From: Aphanomyces cochlioides
Lineage: Eukaryota > Oomycota > Saprolegniomycetes > Saprolegniales > Verrucalvaceae
Direction: 5' to 3'
Assembly: GCA_019828595.1 (NCBI GenBank)
Contig: JAHQRK010000009.1
Coordinates: 1,922,001-1,986,000, forward strand
DNA: 64,000 nucleotides
Numbering within the stretch: the stretch's first letter is position 1; every line of letters starts with the position of its first letter. The position numbers and the translations under genes are program-made. Positions 43,993 through 54,799 of this stretch are shown piece after piece. Under the pieces are notes generated by a model. The model was not told the origin of the DNA. It did no database searches and saw only the letters and a program-made list of their open reading frames with translations.

Positions 43993-45183
43993 TCACTGTG
44001 CTGCGATGATGGATCTTAAATAGGCAACAACTTCACGGTGGGGATTCTCCACTTGATCTCTGTCAACCAGAGCTTCCATGGACCATCCTTCCTGCCGGTG
44101 TTCATGCAAGAATCGCACAATTTCCAGGTGGCCGCTTCTTGCTGCTAATGTCATTGCGGCTTCCGTCGCGCCTTCCTGGCGGTGTTCGTGCAAGAAACGA
44201 ACCACGTCGAGATGGCCACGACGTGCCGCACCGTCCATGGCCCGCGTTGTACAGCCTTCGTGTCGTTTCAAGTGCAAGAACTTTACGACTTGCAAGTGGC
44301 CATACGTCGCTGCGTTGTCCATCGCAGCCACAGTGCAGGGAGCTCCACGGGCTGTTAAATACTCGACGACAGCCAAATGACCGTTGCCAGCAGCGCCGTC
44401 CATAGCTTGAACAGTGCATCCTTCCACATTGCGGTCTTCCCACAAGAAGCGGACAACGTCAAGATGTCCATGGGCAGCAGCACCGTCGATAGCTTCGGTG
44501 GTGCCGCCTTCGCTTCGATTCTCATGGAGAAACTTGACGACTTGAATGTGTCCAAAAGTCGCCGCCCAGTCAAGCGCTCCAACTGAACATGCTTCCGATC
44601 GATTTGCATGGAGAAAAGCAACAACATCAAGGTGGCCGCGGCGAGCTGCCCACGTCATCGCATTACGAGTCGCTCCGTCTTGGGGTCGTTCAGCATGGAG
44701 AAAGCGAATGACATCGAGATGGCCACCATGCGCCGCTGCATCCATCGTTCGAGATGAAAAGCCAGAGGTTTTACGGGCATGAAGGAAGCGAATGACGTTC
44801 AGATGGCCTTGGAGTGCCGCCGTGTCGACAACGAACCTTGTAGATTCAAGAGCTTGGTGGTTCTCAAGGTAGTTGATGAGGTCCATGTTGCCGACAAAGG
44901 CGGCGTAGGCACTTAGAATGATATGCATCGGTCTTCCTTCCTGGTTGAGGAGATGTCGTAGGCCTGCATAGCCGTAGATGGCAAAGCCCGCTTGGAACAC
45001 TTGGTCAAAGCGACGGAGCGGCTCTGGTCCCATGTGCTTGACATAGTACCAGTCGTCAACCGTGAACGTCCGGTAGTCGATGCAGCACGAGAGGAGCGGC
45101 GCCAAGTGCGGATATTTGCCTTGCTGGTACTGACACACTTGGATCACAAGCTCTGGCACGCGGAAGACAGAGAGCGACGCCAT
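43993..45183 (-). CDS. ankyrin-repeat protein
   Basis: 396 aa, single exon, with start at 45183 (MASLSVFRVPELV); a longer open frame upstream is possible but adds no feature. The N-terminus (about 1-90) resembles the unnamed F-box-like head of oomycete ankyrin proteins (ELVIQVCQYQQGKYPHLAPL). From about residue 95 to 385 there are some nine 27- to 31-residue repeats of the form GHLDVVRFLHEHRQEG(A/C)T..AMD.AA, a variant ankyrin pattern typical of large stramenopile families. They are probably a protein-binding scaffold. Neighbouring repeats are very alike at DNA level, which suggests recent repeat duplication. No membrane segment or signal peptide is seen. Confidence 0.85.
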   Translation of the reverse strand: MASLSVFRVPELVIQVCQYQQGKYPHLAPLLSCCIDYRTFTVDDWYYVKHMGPEPLRRFDQVFQAGFAIYGYAGLRHLLNQEGRPMHIILSAYAAFVGNMDLINYLENHQALESTRFVVDTAALQGHLNVIRFLHARKTSGFSSRTMDAAAHGGHLDVIRFLHAERPQDGATRNAMTWAARRGHLDVVAFLHANRSEACSVGALDWAATFGHIQVVKFLHENRSEGGTTEAIDGAAAHGHLDVVRFLWEDRNVEGCTVQAMDGAAGNGHLAVVEYLTARGAPCTVAAMDNAATYGHLQVVKFLHLKRHEGCTTRAMDGAARRGHLDVVRFLHEHRQEGATEAAMTLAARSGHLEIVRFLHEHRQEGWSMEALVDRDQVENPHREVVAYLRSIIAAQ

Positions 45184-46565
45184 TCCCTTCGAATCTCGAC
45201 TGCTAAAGTAATGTTGATGCGCCCGCTCGGTCACTCTGCCAGAGACAAGTTATCCGGCCCATCGAATCTCCACACCCCACCAATATCAGATGCTAATTCA
45301 ACCAGTAAACTTGACGTCAAGTCTACTCTACTCAATCTATTTGAAGTATTTTCAGCCAATCAATATGGAAAACTTGGAAAAGTGTTTTCCATGGCAGAGA
45401 GTACTGATGACTTTTAGAGTTATGTAGCTCTAAGTCTACAGTGAAGTATATTTACTTTAGCAGACTTTAGGATTAACTTTAAGTTTGTAATTTCCTGAAT
45501 CGAGCCAATGTCTGCTTGATGGCAGTGAAGTTAGCTGTTCATTCGAGTATTAAAGCCAATAATAGATAAGCTATCAAATTATTAACCAATCAAAAGCATT
45601 TATTCTGACGGAAATCGTTAACAGCTTATCGAAACAAGGATAAAACACCAAATATATGAACTCCTCATGTGCTCAAAAAGAATACAAAGTAGGCCGGCTA
45701 GTAAAGCATAAGTTGGGGATTCGTGCTCGCTTCCTCGACGACAGAAACACGAGACGACAAATCGAAGAAATGGCAAAATCGTCAGAAATGCGACATAGAA
45801 GTTACGAACTCTTCCACATTCAAGCCATGTCGGTTGTTACATGGACAGTTCTGATATTCTCATTCGTGACTTGTCTTTCGCAGTTAATTGCACGAGCACG
45901 TTGCTTGGCTTTGCGCAAACCGTGAATTCAACTTGTCCAAGTTTCAATTCTGTGTGTTTCTCCGCAGGTTGCAAAGATATACTGAAAACCACTTTACCGT
46001 AAAGTCCTCGCATGTTTTTGAGTTATCGAATCGACTGCGAAATTCGCACACTGATGATGTCGCAAACAGGATTGAGACATGGGTGGCGGAGCAGCGACAA
46101 AGCTCTCGACAGCATCGAAGCAGATATTTCTATTGGCAAGCCAACGAGGCTTTCTGTTAGGTAGTTCATGGCTTCAACCCCTGCCACAGGACTGCTCCCA
46201 TCGAAAATACCAGAAAAGAGCGACAGAAAAGCTTTGGGGGATCTATGAGATCCTCTTGCGCTCGGTGCATGTACAAATTGAACCCCCCAAGTCCGTCTTC
46301 AACGGGAGGACAAGGGCTCTTAGCCTTCACATACGTCCGACCATTGTTTGCAATATCTCGACGTGACAGTGCAAAGGATTGAGGATGTGGAGTTAGCCAG
46401 GGCTTGATGACGAAATACCGGTAGATTCTCAAACCAATAGCCCCTCCAGTCCCCCATGCCCCCCTCAGTCCATTTAGATCTTTGAGCCGAAGATCTTAGT
46501 GTTTCTCCTGAAAGCCTGCCCGGGGACTGGATTGAGAGCGGAATAATTTCATTATGACTTGGACG
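45184..46565. other. intergenic, nothing recognised
   Basis: Contains CCAAT-type motifs (45354, 45587) and short frames only. A frame at 45656-45925 with one hydrophobic segment (VTWTVLIFSFVTCLSQLI) is open for 89 codons but has no other support. Confidence 0.35.
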
Positions 46566-47597
46566 TTAAGGATCTGGTAGCTGGCGGATATCTAGCTGGA
46601 CTCGAGGAAGCTCAACTCCCCATTCATGGATTACGTCAAGAGCGACTCGACAACAAGCCCACACTCGTAGATGCCGAAGTCGACCTGAGTTCTTCACTTG
46701 ATGCCGCAAAAGAGTCAAGAGCATGTCATTGGTGAGCCAAGTGCAAGCAATGAGACTGAGCGATTCCAGTGGTGGAGGTAAATGCTGAAGTAAGTTGGCA
46801 TCCACAGCATCGAAATCCGAGCAGCCAAATAGACTCAAGCTGGTCAATGACGAACATTCCCTACCGATATGCATGAGCCAAGAGAGCAGCAGGAGCCATA
46901 CGAAAGGAATGCAATTGAAATTTGGTGACACTGGTAGAGCTCCAAGTGCCCCAGAAGCGGACACCCAGACCATTCGGACGTAATATCTGTGATTTCTTCC
47001 CATGAATCTGCGGTGTCTTCATTTCCATACACTCTTGGTGCCACGTAATCAACGATTGCGTCGACATTGAGCTGGCCAAGGCAAAGAGATTCAGTCCACG
47101 GTGTGCAGAAAAAGATGGTCGTCTCAGGAGTGCTAGTGCCATACCATGTGCTCAAGATGGACAATCGATGGAGATTTTCCGGGTGTAAGTAGTGCATAGC
47201 GTCGAGGACATCGTCAGTGATAGGATATCGATCCAAATGTTGGGCCAAAGTTCGAAGACACCTTTAGATCTTAACATCAGCAAAAATGTATCAGCAACTT
47301 TTACCTCTCGATAAGTGTTGAAGGCTTGGTATTGATGCGATGCTCTTGTGCAAAGAGTTTGCGAATTTCCTCTGTCGAGAGTGTATTCGCAACTTTTGGA
47401 GGTGGGTTCGAAACTGCAACAGAAGATCCACGCGGCAAAAGTCTCAATGGGATCCGAACTGGAGTTGGTCGCGATTCCGACGCATTTTGACGTCGTTCGT
47501 AGCGAATATCAGAGATCGCAGAGGAGACCTCGTACTGCAGGGATAGATTGCTCTTGTATCTACACGCCATGTTTAGCACATCTTTGCTTTTTCCCAC
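46566..47597 (-). CDS. leucine-rich-repeat protein (F-box/AMN1-like)
   Basis: 315 aa from three exons (47597-47305, 47261-46902, 46860-46566), introns 43 and 41 bp. The first exon is polar and basic. The second and third hold irregular LRRs of the cysteine-containing type: LHRLSILSTWY, CPLLGHLELYQCHQIS, SSLTSLSLFGCSDFDAVDA, LESLSLIACTWLTND, LRHLRVWACCRVALD. This pattern suits an F-box/LRR substrate adaptor or a DNA-damage-checkpoint AMN1-like protein, but no F-box is obvious. The start could also be the second Met at 47570. Two CCAAT-type motifs lie about 60 to 90 bp upstream. Confidence 0.7.
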
Positions 47598-47853
47598 AAT
47601 ACCGTTCGAGTTTGTTGGACCGCTTTCCTGGTCTGGATTTCCATCCCATTTTCATTTTGCCAATCAAGGAATTCTACATTCTGATTGGTCAAAAAATTTA
47701 TCCGAATAAAGAATCAGTCAAAATAATTTATAATACTTTGCAGTCTGAATACAAATAATACATTTAAATGATACGCAGTACATTTTTCAAATTTAAATTA
47801 ATTCCCATTGAAAAAATTAATTCACTGTCAAGTAATTATTGTCATTTTCAACC

Positions 47854-47971
47854 AAATTTGCGGACTCTTGCCAAAAGTGGGGACTATTTTACTAATTTTA
47901 CCAAAAGTGGGACAATTATTGGGACAATTATATTAATAGTAGTTCCCACTTTTGGCAAAAGCCCCAAATTT
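47854..47971. mobile_element. 118-bp inverted-repeat MITE
   Basis: Left arm AAATTTGCGGACTCTTGCCA then AAAGTGGGGACTA. The right arm is the reverse complement with few changes (TAGTTCCCACTTTTGGCAAA then AGCCCCAAATTT). The middle repeats CCAAAAGTGGG once more. Almost the whole element can fold into one hairpin. Confidence 0.7.
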
Positions 47972-49517
47972 GCAGTTTTGATGAAGAGTGGCATGAATCT
48001 TATCCTCCGGCGCTGTTGATGTTGTGATGGGATGACGCGATGATTTGTCTGATCTGTGGCCATCAAGTCGCCATTGAAGTCCCACATGCCCTTCGATGGT
48101 TGTCTTGACTTGAGGCTTCTCACAGTCTCCTTCGTCCACCCGCCGGAGTGTCCACCATCCCTTCAAATCAATCTAAAGAACGTGCTCGAAGTCAGTCCGA
48201 CACCCGATCCAGCGACCGCTGCTTGGGCAAAGCATGGTAATCAAGTCGAGTGGCTCGTTCTCATCGGAATCACAATATCCTGGCGACCGCAAGACGAACC
48301 TTCTCGCTTCTGGACTGTCAATTCGCCTCAGTCGTCAATTGCAAACCCTGTCCATCCCACACATCATGTGACCCATCCCATCCACCTCTCGGCAATGAGC
48401 CCGTCCTTCCACATCGGCGATGACAGCGCATCCAGTCTCCCTTCTTGCCATCATCGACATGAGCAGCTCGCACCGCTTAACACACTTTTCATCTGCTGAG
48501 AACGCAGCTTTCAAGCCAAGTGTCCCATGGGCCTTCAAGTTGGTGGGAGAGATGGCGCAGCGCCTTGTTTTGTTTATGCTTGGTGATTGCTCGTCTAATC
48601 ACGGCGATTCCGTAGGGCTTTTCCCACCGCGAGCAAGCAGCTGGACATCCGGACGCTTGTTGACGCACCGATCAGCCGAGTGGACATAATCGCCAAAACT
48701 CAGCACAACTCCAAGGGAAAAGACTCGACGCAGTGGATTCGGCGCTTTGTAGAGTCCACTACAGGACGAATGCTTGGAGAGGATGTGCCCTCGAGGAAGA
48801 GCGTGCTGGTGACGTGTCCGGTTGAGGGTTCGGTCGGAGTTGGAGGCTTGGTCTCCGTCCCACTCTTATCGTGAATCCACATGACGAATCCAACCCTCCA
48901 CCGAATTAAAAAATATTCTCCAAAAGTTTATATATTAAAAAGTCCAAGTATTCATTGCCACAGTCAGGATGACCTGTTCTCTCAAAGTCATGGAACTCGC
49001 ATCATAGCGTCGACTTTGAAACAGCCACGAAGTGACTAGTTGAAAGATACATTTAATCCCGACGTGGTTTTTGTGGTTTGAACTGTAAAACCTGGCGAAG
49101 AAAAAATGTTCACCTGGAGAATGTTACAAACGATTTTCTTGTTATCCAAGGGCTTGTTCGAGCTCAGCTTCAATCTATCAATTCCAATATGAAGAGATAA
49201 TAGAATCGCCAAGACTGTTCTTACAACAGCCTCATAGCATTGCCAAACGCGTCAATCCAAGGGAGTCCAACTGGTCATTACCTGCAGTAAAGGCTCATGT
49301 ACTTTTTAATTTAATAATTGATAAATATACTACTTGACAGGTATTCAATTTTAGAGTTTTCTTGAGATCGCTGTAATGTATGAGAACTTCCTTCTTGTAG
49401 GGCGAAAAGCCCTAAAGAAGCTGCACCCATCGATGAGAAAGAGCAGCATTTCGCAATTTTCCACCAAGTGGACAGACCCATCTACCGCATCTCCCTCCCC
49501 ACGAATAAAAGTCATCA
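47972..49517. other. mostly intergenic upstream of the first HSF gene
   Basis: Apart from the possible exon at 48640-48874 I see no feature. 48890-49380 is AT-rich and probably includes the promoter of the HSF gene; pieces such as TGTTCACCTGGAGAATG near 49110 loosely resemble heat-shock elements but are too imperfect to call. Confidence 0.35.
48640..48874 (+). CDS. possible coding exon, unidentified
   Basis: A frame reading LDIRTLVDAPISRVDIIAKT then QWIRRFVESTTGRMLGEDVP and SRKSVLVTCPVEGSVGVGG ends in TAG or TGA at 48872-48874. The composition is protein-like, and an AG acceptor-like site (GCAAG) lies just before it at 48638. I cannot find its upstream exons or name a family. Confidence 0.3.
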
Positions 49518-50225
49518 ATGAGCGTAGCCGTGTTTCTTCAGAAGACGTACGATTTGATCGAATCCACTCCGACGGATATCGCAGAATGGTCCAACGAAGG
49601 CCGTGCGTTCGTCGTGAAAAAGATCAAAGAGTTTGAAAGCCAAATGTTGCCGCAATACTTCAAGCATAGCAATTTTGCGAGCTTCTCGCGCCAATTGCGC
49701 TTCTATGGCTTTGACAAGTCGAAGAAACACGATATTCGCATCGTCTTGGACGCAAGCGATGCTGAATCTTGCCAAGGATGGTGGGAATTCTCGAATCCCC
49801 ACTTCCAACGTGACGCTCCTGAACAAATGGTTCACATTCGTCGCAAGACGTACTCGGAACCTACGACGGCTGCGTCCTCTACGTCGTCGGAATCGTCTGA
49901 AGTGAATCAATTGAAACGCAAGATGTCAAACCTCCAAACGCAATTGACCGATTTGACCAAGCAGATCACCATGCTTTCGTCTGTCGTTCAAGCGTATTGC
50001 CAATCTGAATGCATGACTTCCAGCGCTCCTTCCAGCCCAGTGCCTATCAAGAAGCAAAAAGTGGAAGTCTCCTCTCCCTTGGCCGTGTCTTCGCCAGTGT
50101 CCATTTCCAACTTGGTCTGGTACGACGACATGATGAACTTTGATGCCGATGCTGAAATTGATTCGACGATTTTGGACACGCTGCTCGATTTCCCAGCGTT
50201 TCCAACCAACCTCGTGGAACTCTAG
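49518..50225 (+). CDS. heat-shock-factor-type transcription factor, copy 1
   Basis: 235 aa, single exon. The HSF DNA-binding winged helix occupies residues 1-115: AVFLQKTYDLIESTPTDIAE, then the recognition helix region SNFASFSRQLRFYGFDKS, and WWEFSNPHFQRDAPEQMVHI followed by RRK. After it comes a heptad coiled coil (about 130-165, VNQLKRKMSNLQTQLTDLTK), expected to trimerise. A Ser/Pro-rich part with a basic KKQK possible nuclear signal follows, and a short acidic-hydrophobic end EIDSTILDTLLDF that is nearly identical in the paralogue at 54800 and may be the activation motif. Oomycetes have many such short HSFs. A conserved hairpin follows in the 3' region (50388-50411). Confidence 0.92.
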   Translation: MSVAVFLQKTYDLIESTPTDIAEWSNEGRAFVVKKIKEFESQMLPQYFKHSNFASFSRQLRFYGFDKSKKHDIRIVLDASDAESCQGWWEFSNPHFQRDAPEQMVHIRRKTYSEPTTAASSTSSESSEVNQLKRKMSNLQTQLTDLTKQITMLSSVVQAYCQSECMTSSAPSSPVPIKKQKVEVSSPLAVSSPVSISNLVWYDDMMNFDADAEIDSTILDTLLDFPAFPTNLVEL

Positions 50226-50387
50226 ACGCCTTGTTGCGTCTAGTTACCCGCGGGTTTTTTCCAAAGCGCTCTGCATCATGCTCCTTGGAGCATTATGCCC
50301 CGGCTACTTTGGAAGCTCGACTAGTTCTTCTGCGCGATACTCGAGACGGGCTATTTCCCATATCCTGTCCGGCGTGGCTTTTGAGAT

Positions 50388-50411
50388 GCTTACCTTTTCC
50401 CAAGACTAAGC
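50388..50411 (+). promoter_or_regulatory. conserved 3'-region hairpin after HSF copy 1
   Basis: GCTTACCTTTTCCCAAGACT followed by AAGC can form a stem GCTTA/TAAGC with an inner CTT/AAG. The same 24 nt with a single change occur at 55632-55655 after the other HSF gene, at a similar distance from the stop codon. Little else of the 3' region is conserved. Confidence 0.6.
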
Positions 50412-52004
50412 CCAATCCATGCCAGTATCTTAAAACTAATCCAGATTGACCCCGCGTGGCGTTTTTCTTGTCTATCCTCGAGTTCACGAGCGTTCCTTCA
50501 TTCTTGAGCACGACTTTAGAGTAGACGGAACTTGGGGAAATACCAAGCATCAATTGGCCCATCCTTATGCCATTGGAGGCCCAAGCCAGTGCAAGGAAAA
50601 GCGTCATGACGAACGCCAAACTTTCCTCTCCGTGGGATTGAAATGCTAGGAACTCCCATATGACTTGAAGGTGGCTGCACTCCATGGGGGAACGAAGGGG
50701 GCGACCTTCTTGGAGCTCTTTCGCCGACGATTGCCTGCAGCCCGTCGAAGATCAGGTTATCTCAACTGGGTAAATTGCAGAGTTAGAAAGCGCCGATATC
50801 GACTTGACTAAAATGGGCATGACGGTGTTGGTTTGGATTCCTGTGCAGAGGATGACGCTGCAGTGATGTAACAAGGAAAGATTCTGCAAACGGCCGCCAG
50901 CGATCGAATCAATCTACAGTAGTTGACTCGCATTGGAATAAAGATTTTCGCCGTGTCCTGCCAGATATGTGGGGTGATTATCCCTGGGGACCCTGGCTGC
51001 AATCTGATTGCCCATGGGGAAGAATCAACGCTAGTTCCATGCGACTTGCTACGAACGACGTCTGACGTTCAGTCTTTTCCCTGTCCTTGCCAAGCCAGAT
51101 GAGCTTTGCAATCGAGGCACGCCTGTCGTCATGAGCCTGCCGACGTACTTTGATCCAGGGGGAGCTCCCATCGGCGTTTCGACCACTTCTGCCTGAAGAC
51201 TTGGTGTTCATGGTGGAGCGGTGGACTTGGTGCTTCCCTCAGCTTTTCTACCTCCTCTATCTCCCCCAAATTCGCTGGTTTGCGTCAAAGTTACTCTTTG
51301 CTTCCCTTTACTGTCGTCTTGGCTTCGAGTTCTGTACCGCATGCGGCAGAGTCGTGAATAGCTTTAGATGCCGACACGATACACGGCGAGAATTGCAGTA
51401 CCTTGGATGAAATCACACTCAGTACCTTGAAGATATCGCCCCTGTGCGATGCCCTTCTGTCTTTCCACTCATGGCTTCATGAACCCCCTACTGCTTCATC
51501 CCAGCATGTTTTCACCTAGCGATGACTGTAACCCCATCAGAAATGACGAGACTGTACTACACTACTGCTTACGCTCTTCCCGTTCTCTTCCCCCTCCACT
51601 TTCACATCATGCTCCTTCCACCCACTCACTCCTTTCTTGGTCATGCAAAAACGCCCCCTCAGAGTACATTTCGCTGGCCAAACGCGAGCATGCCATCACT
51701 GAAACTTGCATCAAATGCTTTCTCTATCTCCCAATGAATTCTGCGCCGCGCACGTTGGACACTGGTGCGTTCAAAGCTCCATTACAAACGACGACACCAT
51801 CTTGATTGAATAATCCACCCAACAATTTTACACTTGATTAAATTAAACTGGCCAATCAGGCAGGATCTAAAAATAGTGAATCTTGCGATTGTTCGATAGT
51901 TTTTCACTTGATTTAAGTACACAAAGTGGAGTTTGGTCCGACTTGGACATTTTTTCATCTCCAAATCAAACGACCACGCGAAGAAAGTCGACCAGTGAGT
52001 GGAT
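50412..52004. other. intergenic between HSF copy 1 and the Harbinger element
   Basis: Several frames of 60 to 130 codons are open on both strands, but none has recognisable motifs or a consistent splice model. Nothing supported. Confidence 0.35.
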
Positions 52005-52204
52005 GGCTTCCAAAACCTTCGCAGTCGCAATTTGCTACTGTTCGCAAATGAGACATTTTTCAAATAAAAATACAATTCGCAAATTGCTCAGACCAAAAAA
52101 CAGTCTCAGCAATTTGCGAAATGCGAGCAAAAGACCTTTCTAAACGAGTACAAATTTGTGCGGTTTTTTGTGAGTGGATATAAGTCGGCCGTTTCGTGAT
52201 TGAG

Positions 52205-53026
52205 ATGACCAAGGGTCGAGGAAAGGGGTGGTGCAGCGTCTCTGTCCATCTATTGCTGGATCAAATCGAGCAGATATTGCCCGCTGGGCAATTAGAGTGG
52301 GCCAAAGTTGAAGAGGCCTACAACCGTGCGGCAAGCCAGTTCCCTTCACGAGATGTTGATGCACTCAAACGAAAGTTTGCTCTTCTGAAGAACCACCCGA
52401 AGAAAACTGGTGAGCCTGATTGCCCCTCGGACGTGCGTCGTGCAAAGCGCTTATTTACCGACATTGAAAATCGAATGTCAACGCTTTACATGACGCAATT
52501 TGAATCGGAGAAAGGTACACGAGGACATGCAATGAATTCAATGATCCAATTCTTTAGAGGATGACAGCGAGGCAAGCGACAAAGAAAACGAAGAAGAGAT
52601 CAATATAAATCAAGAAATAAATGTTGTTTCACAGGAAAAACCAAATCGAAGTGGCCTGAATCGTAGTGAACTCAGCGAGCTCAGCCAAATGCTTGGAAAA
52701 AGAAAGCAGCCATCGACTTCAGGCTCGTCGTATGTTGCCAAAAACGACAATCCTTGGGCAAATTCATTGAAAGTGCCGCTTCAGCAGACACCAAAGCAAC
52801 CACAGATCTCTTGACTGTATTCATGATGATGCATGCACGAGCGGCTGAGCGAGAGGAAAGACGATATGAGCGTGAGCTGCAGTGGCGCATGGAACAATCT
52901 GCTCGAGAGGCGAAGCTCATTGAAGACCGACGCAAGGAAGACGATGAACGAAGAAAGCGTGAAGATCGACGAGAAGAATTACAGCTGATGATGTTGACAA
53001 AGTTCATGGAAAGACACTCGTCGTAA
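52205..53026 (+). CDS. Harbinger accessory (Myb-like) DNA-binding protein, apparent frameshift
   Basis: First exon 52205-52514; intron 52515-52557 (GTACAC...TTTAG, 43 bp); second part from 52558. The N-terminal half resembles a SANT/Myb-type fold: GQLEWAKVEEAYNRAASQFP, DVDALKRKFALLKNHPKK, and DIENRMSTLY. The middle is acidic (EDDSEASDKENEEEININ). The C-terminus is a long charged helix (RAAEREERRYERELQWRMEQ onward), probably a coiled coil. Around 52725-52760 the frame must change by one base to reach the LGKFIESAASADTKATT part. No GT-AG intron repairs it, so I infer a frameshift or a sequencing error. Its partner is the nuclease downstream. Confidence 0.7.
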
Positions 53027-53350
53027 ATTTAGGCATATGCGATTTGATAAGTTGCATAATATATGGATAATGAAGCCGAATTTTCTACTAAATAGATCAG
53101 ATCAGTTCCCATTTAGATCAAAAACTAGTTTAAAACAGGTAGAGTGATCTAATTAGGATATAAATTTTAGGACTTTAACAAAAGCGACAGAAATTGAATT
53201 AAAATGCCATTTCATATATCGAAATTATATGAAATTATATCTTTTTATTCGAAGTGTGCAGAGGTTAAGTACTTCCAGAGGCCAAATCTAGGACAGATTA
53301 GGAGTCTACACGATTATTACTGACAATTATGAGATACAATTTTGACTATT

Positions 53351-54493
53351 TTAGACATCAAATACGTTCTTGATCTGACTTATGCCCGTCGTTCGAACAC
53401 GGTAGTTGTAGAGTTTGAAGACATTCTTGAGGCGGACACGCCTAGTATCTGGTCGATAGGGCAAAGGGAGCTGTAGCTGTTTATACACCTTTCCAACGGC
53501 ACCCATGCCCCATTCAGCTGCTTGCCTGAGCGACGTGATGCAATCACTCATCGCTTGTAGTCCGCGTCGACACTCCATCGGCTGACGTTCCAGGTCTCCA
53601 CTTTTCAAAGGGGTCACAATACGGCCAGCGCACCTTCCGTGTATCGGAAAAGCAGAGTCACAGGCAATCTTTATTCCCGAATCCACAAGCAACGGGTTGA
53701 CTAGGATATCTTGAAGGCCGCGACTCATGTCACCATCGTTCCATGAGCCAGGACAGTTGTGCTTGCACGAAATGAGCGTGCCGTCGAGACCAAACCACAG
53801 AACACCAGTGACAAAAACGCAATGTAGCCAACCTAGACGCCATAAGCTCGGGATAATTGCATTCATACCATTATATTGTGCGTTTTGGAGCTCAGTATGA
53901 GATGGCTGCTGGACTCTGAGGTTCTTCCCGTCTGCAAAGGCAAAGACGCCCGTCACGAGAGGCTCTCGTGCATTTGACTTGGACGCCCAGTATCTTTGAG
54001 TCGCCTTCGATGGCCATTTGACAGCGGATTGTGGCAACTTGTCCAGTGCCCGTGAGAGAGCATGTTCAGCCTTATTGATTATTCTTGAGAACGTGCTGGG
54101 AGGGATCGCAAACAGCTCTTGCAAAGTCTTAGGCTCTACTGCTGCCGTGTAGAAATGGAGAAGCATGCCTAGTACAGCGTGTTTGTATTGAATTCGCGGT
54201 GGACGACCACTTTTTCCTTGTTTAGCCTTAACGATATACTCGACACTGAAAACGCGAAGAAGTTCATCGAAGCCTTCAGGTGTCAACGACACGGTTGTGA
54301 GGAATGAGGGTGTGTTGCGCGACGCGTACAGTGTGTACCATGGAGATTGTTGTTGTTGCTTGAGCAGCGAAACGGCATGAACGAAATTTCGTTCCTTCAG
54401 CGCCGATCTCAGTCGAAGGGCTGTTGCTAGCCTACGCTGGCGTTGCCGGTGCAGCCAAGTGAGTATGATCATGATGGCTTCCTTTGCTTGCAT
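53351..54493 (-). CDS. PIF/Harbinger DDE nuclease (HARBI1-like)
   Basis: 380 aa from the ATG at 54493; the open frame extends nine codons further without ATG. A basic N-terminal region is followed by GKSGRPPRIQYKHAVLGMLL and a helix-turn-helix-like IPPSTFSRIINKAEHALSRA. The DDE_4 nuclease core has GVFAFADGKNLRVQQP (first Asp), IACDSAFPIHGRC (second Asp) and LRQAAEWGMGAVGKVY (Glu). All three acidic positions are kept and the frame is undamaged, so the nuclease may be functional even though its accessory partner appears broken. A decayed relative lies at 23490-24745. CCAATGAAA is found shortly upstream. Confidence 0.88.
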   Translation of the reverse strand: MQAKEAIMIILTWLHRQRQRRLATALRLRSALKERNFVHAVSLLKQQQQSPWYTLYASRNTPSFLTTVSLTPEGFDELLRVFSVEYIVKAKQGKSGRPPRIQYKHAVLGMLLHFYTAAVEPKTLQELFAIPPSTFSRIINKAEHALSRALDKLPQSAVKWPSKATQRYWASKSNAREPLVTGVFAFADGKNLRVQQPSHTELQNAQYNGMNAIIPSLWRLGWLHCVFVTGVLWFGLDGTLISCKHNCPGSWNDGDMSRGLQDILVNPLLVDSGIKIACDSAFPIHGRCAGRIVTPLKSGDLERQPMECRRGLQAMSDCITSLRQAAEWGMGAVGKVYKQLQLPLPYRPDTRRVRLKNVFKLYNYRVRTTGISQIKNVFDV

Positions 54494-54799
54494 GCCAGCC
54501 AAAATGGAGATGAAAAACACTCAATGTTACCAATTTATAGCCAATGAAATAGCTTCAAATAGAATAATATGCGAAGGTTTTGGTGGCTTCACTTTGTCAT
54601 TTGCCTTGCATTTTCAAGTTTGTCGAATAAAAATATAATCATTATCCGGATGCGAAATGCGATTTAAATGGGTTTTGCGAAGGTTTTGGAAGCCTTCCAG
54701 TGAAAAGTCGTCTGAAATATTTTGCCCCCCCCCCCTGGCGACAACTTGTCATACAGCTCATTTTACAACTGACGACAGAGAGAACGAACTCTGCAAACG

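Larger units (their letters stand above)
52005..54694. mobile_element. PIF/Harbinger transposon, 2.69 kb
   Basis: Ends are GGCTTCCAAAACCTTCGCA (52005-52023) and its exact reverse complement (54676-54694); the similarity continues about five bases outward (TGGAT / TTCCA). It encodes a Myb-like accessory protein (+) and a DDE nuclease (-) in convergent order, the normal Harbinger content. No 3-bp target duplication is evident at the borders I chose, which may be off by a few bases. A subterminal hairpin lies at 52076-52121. Confidence 0.85.
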
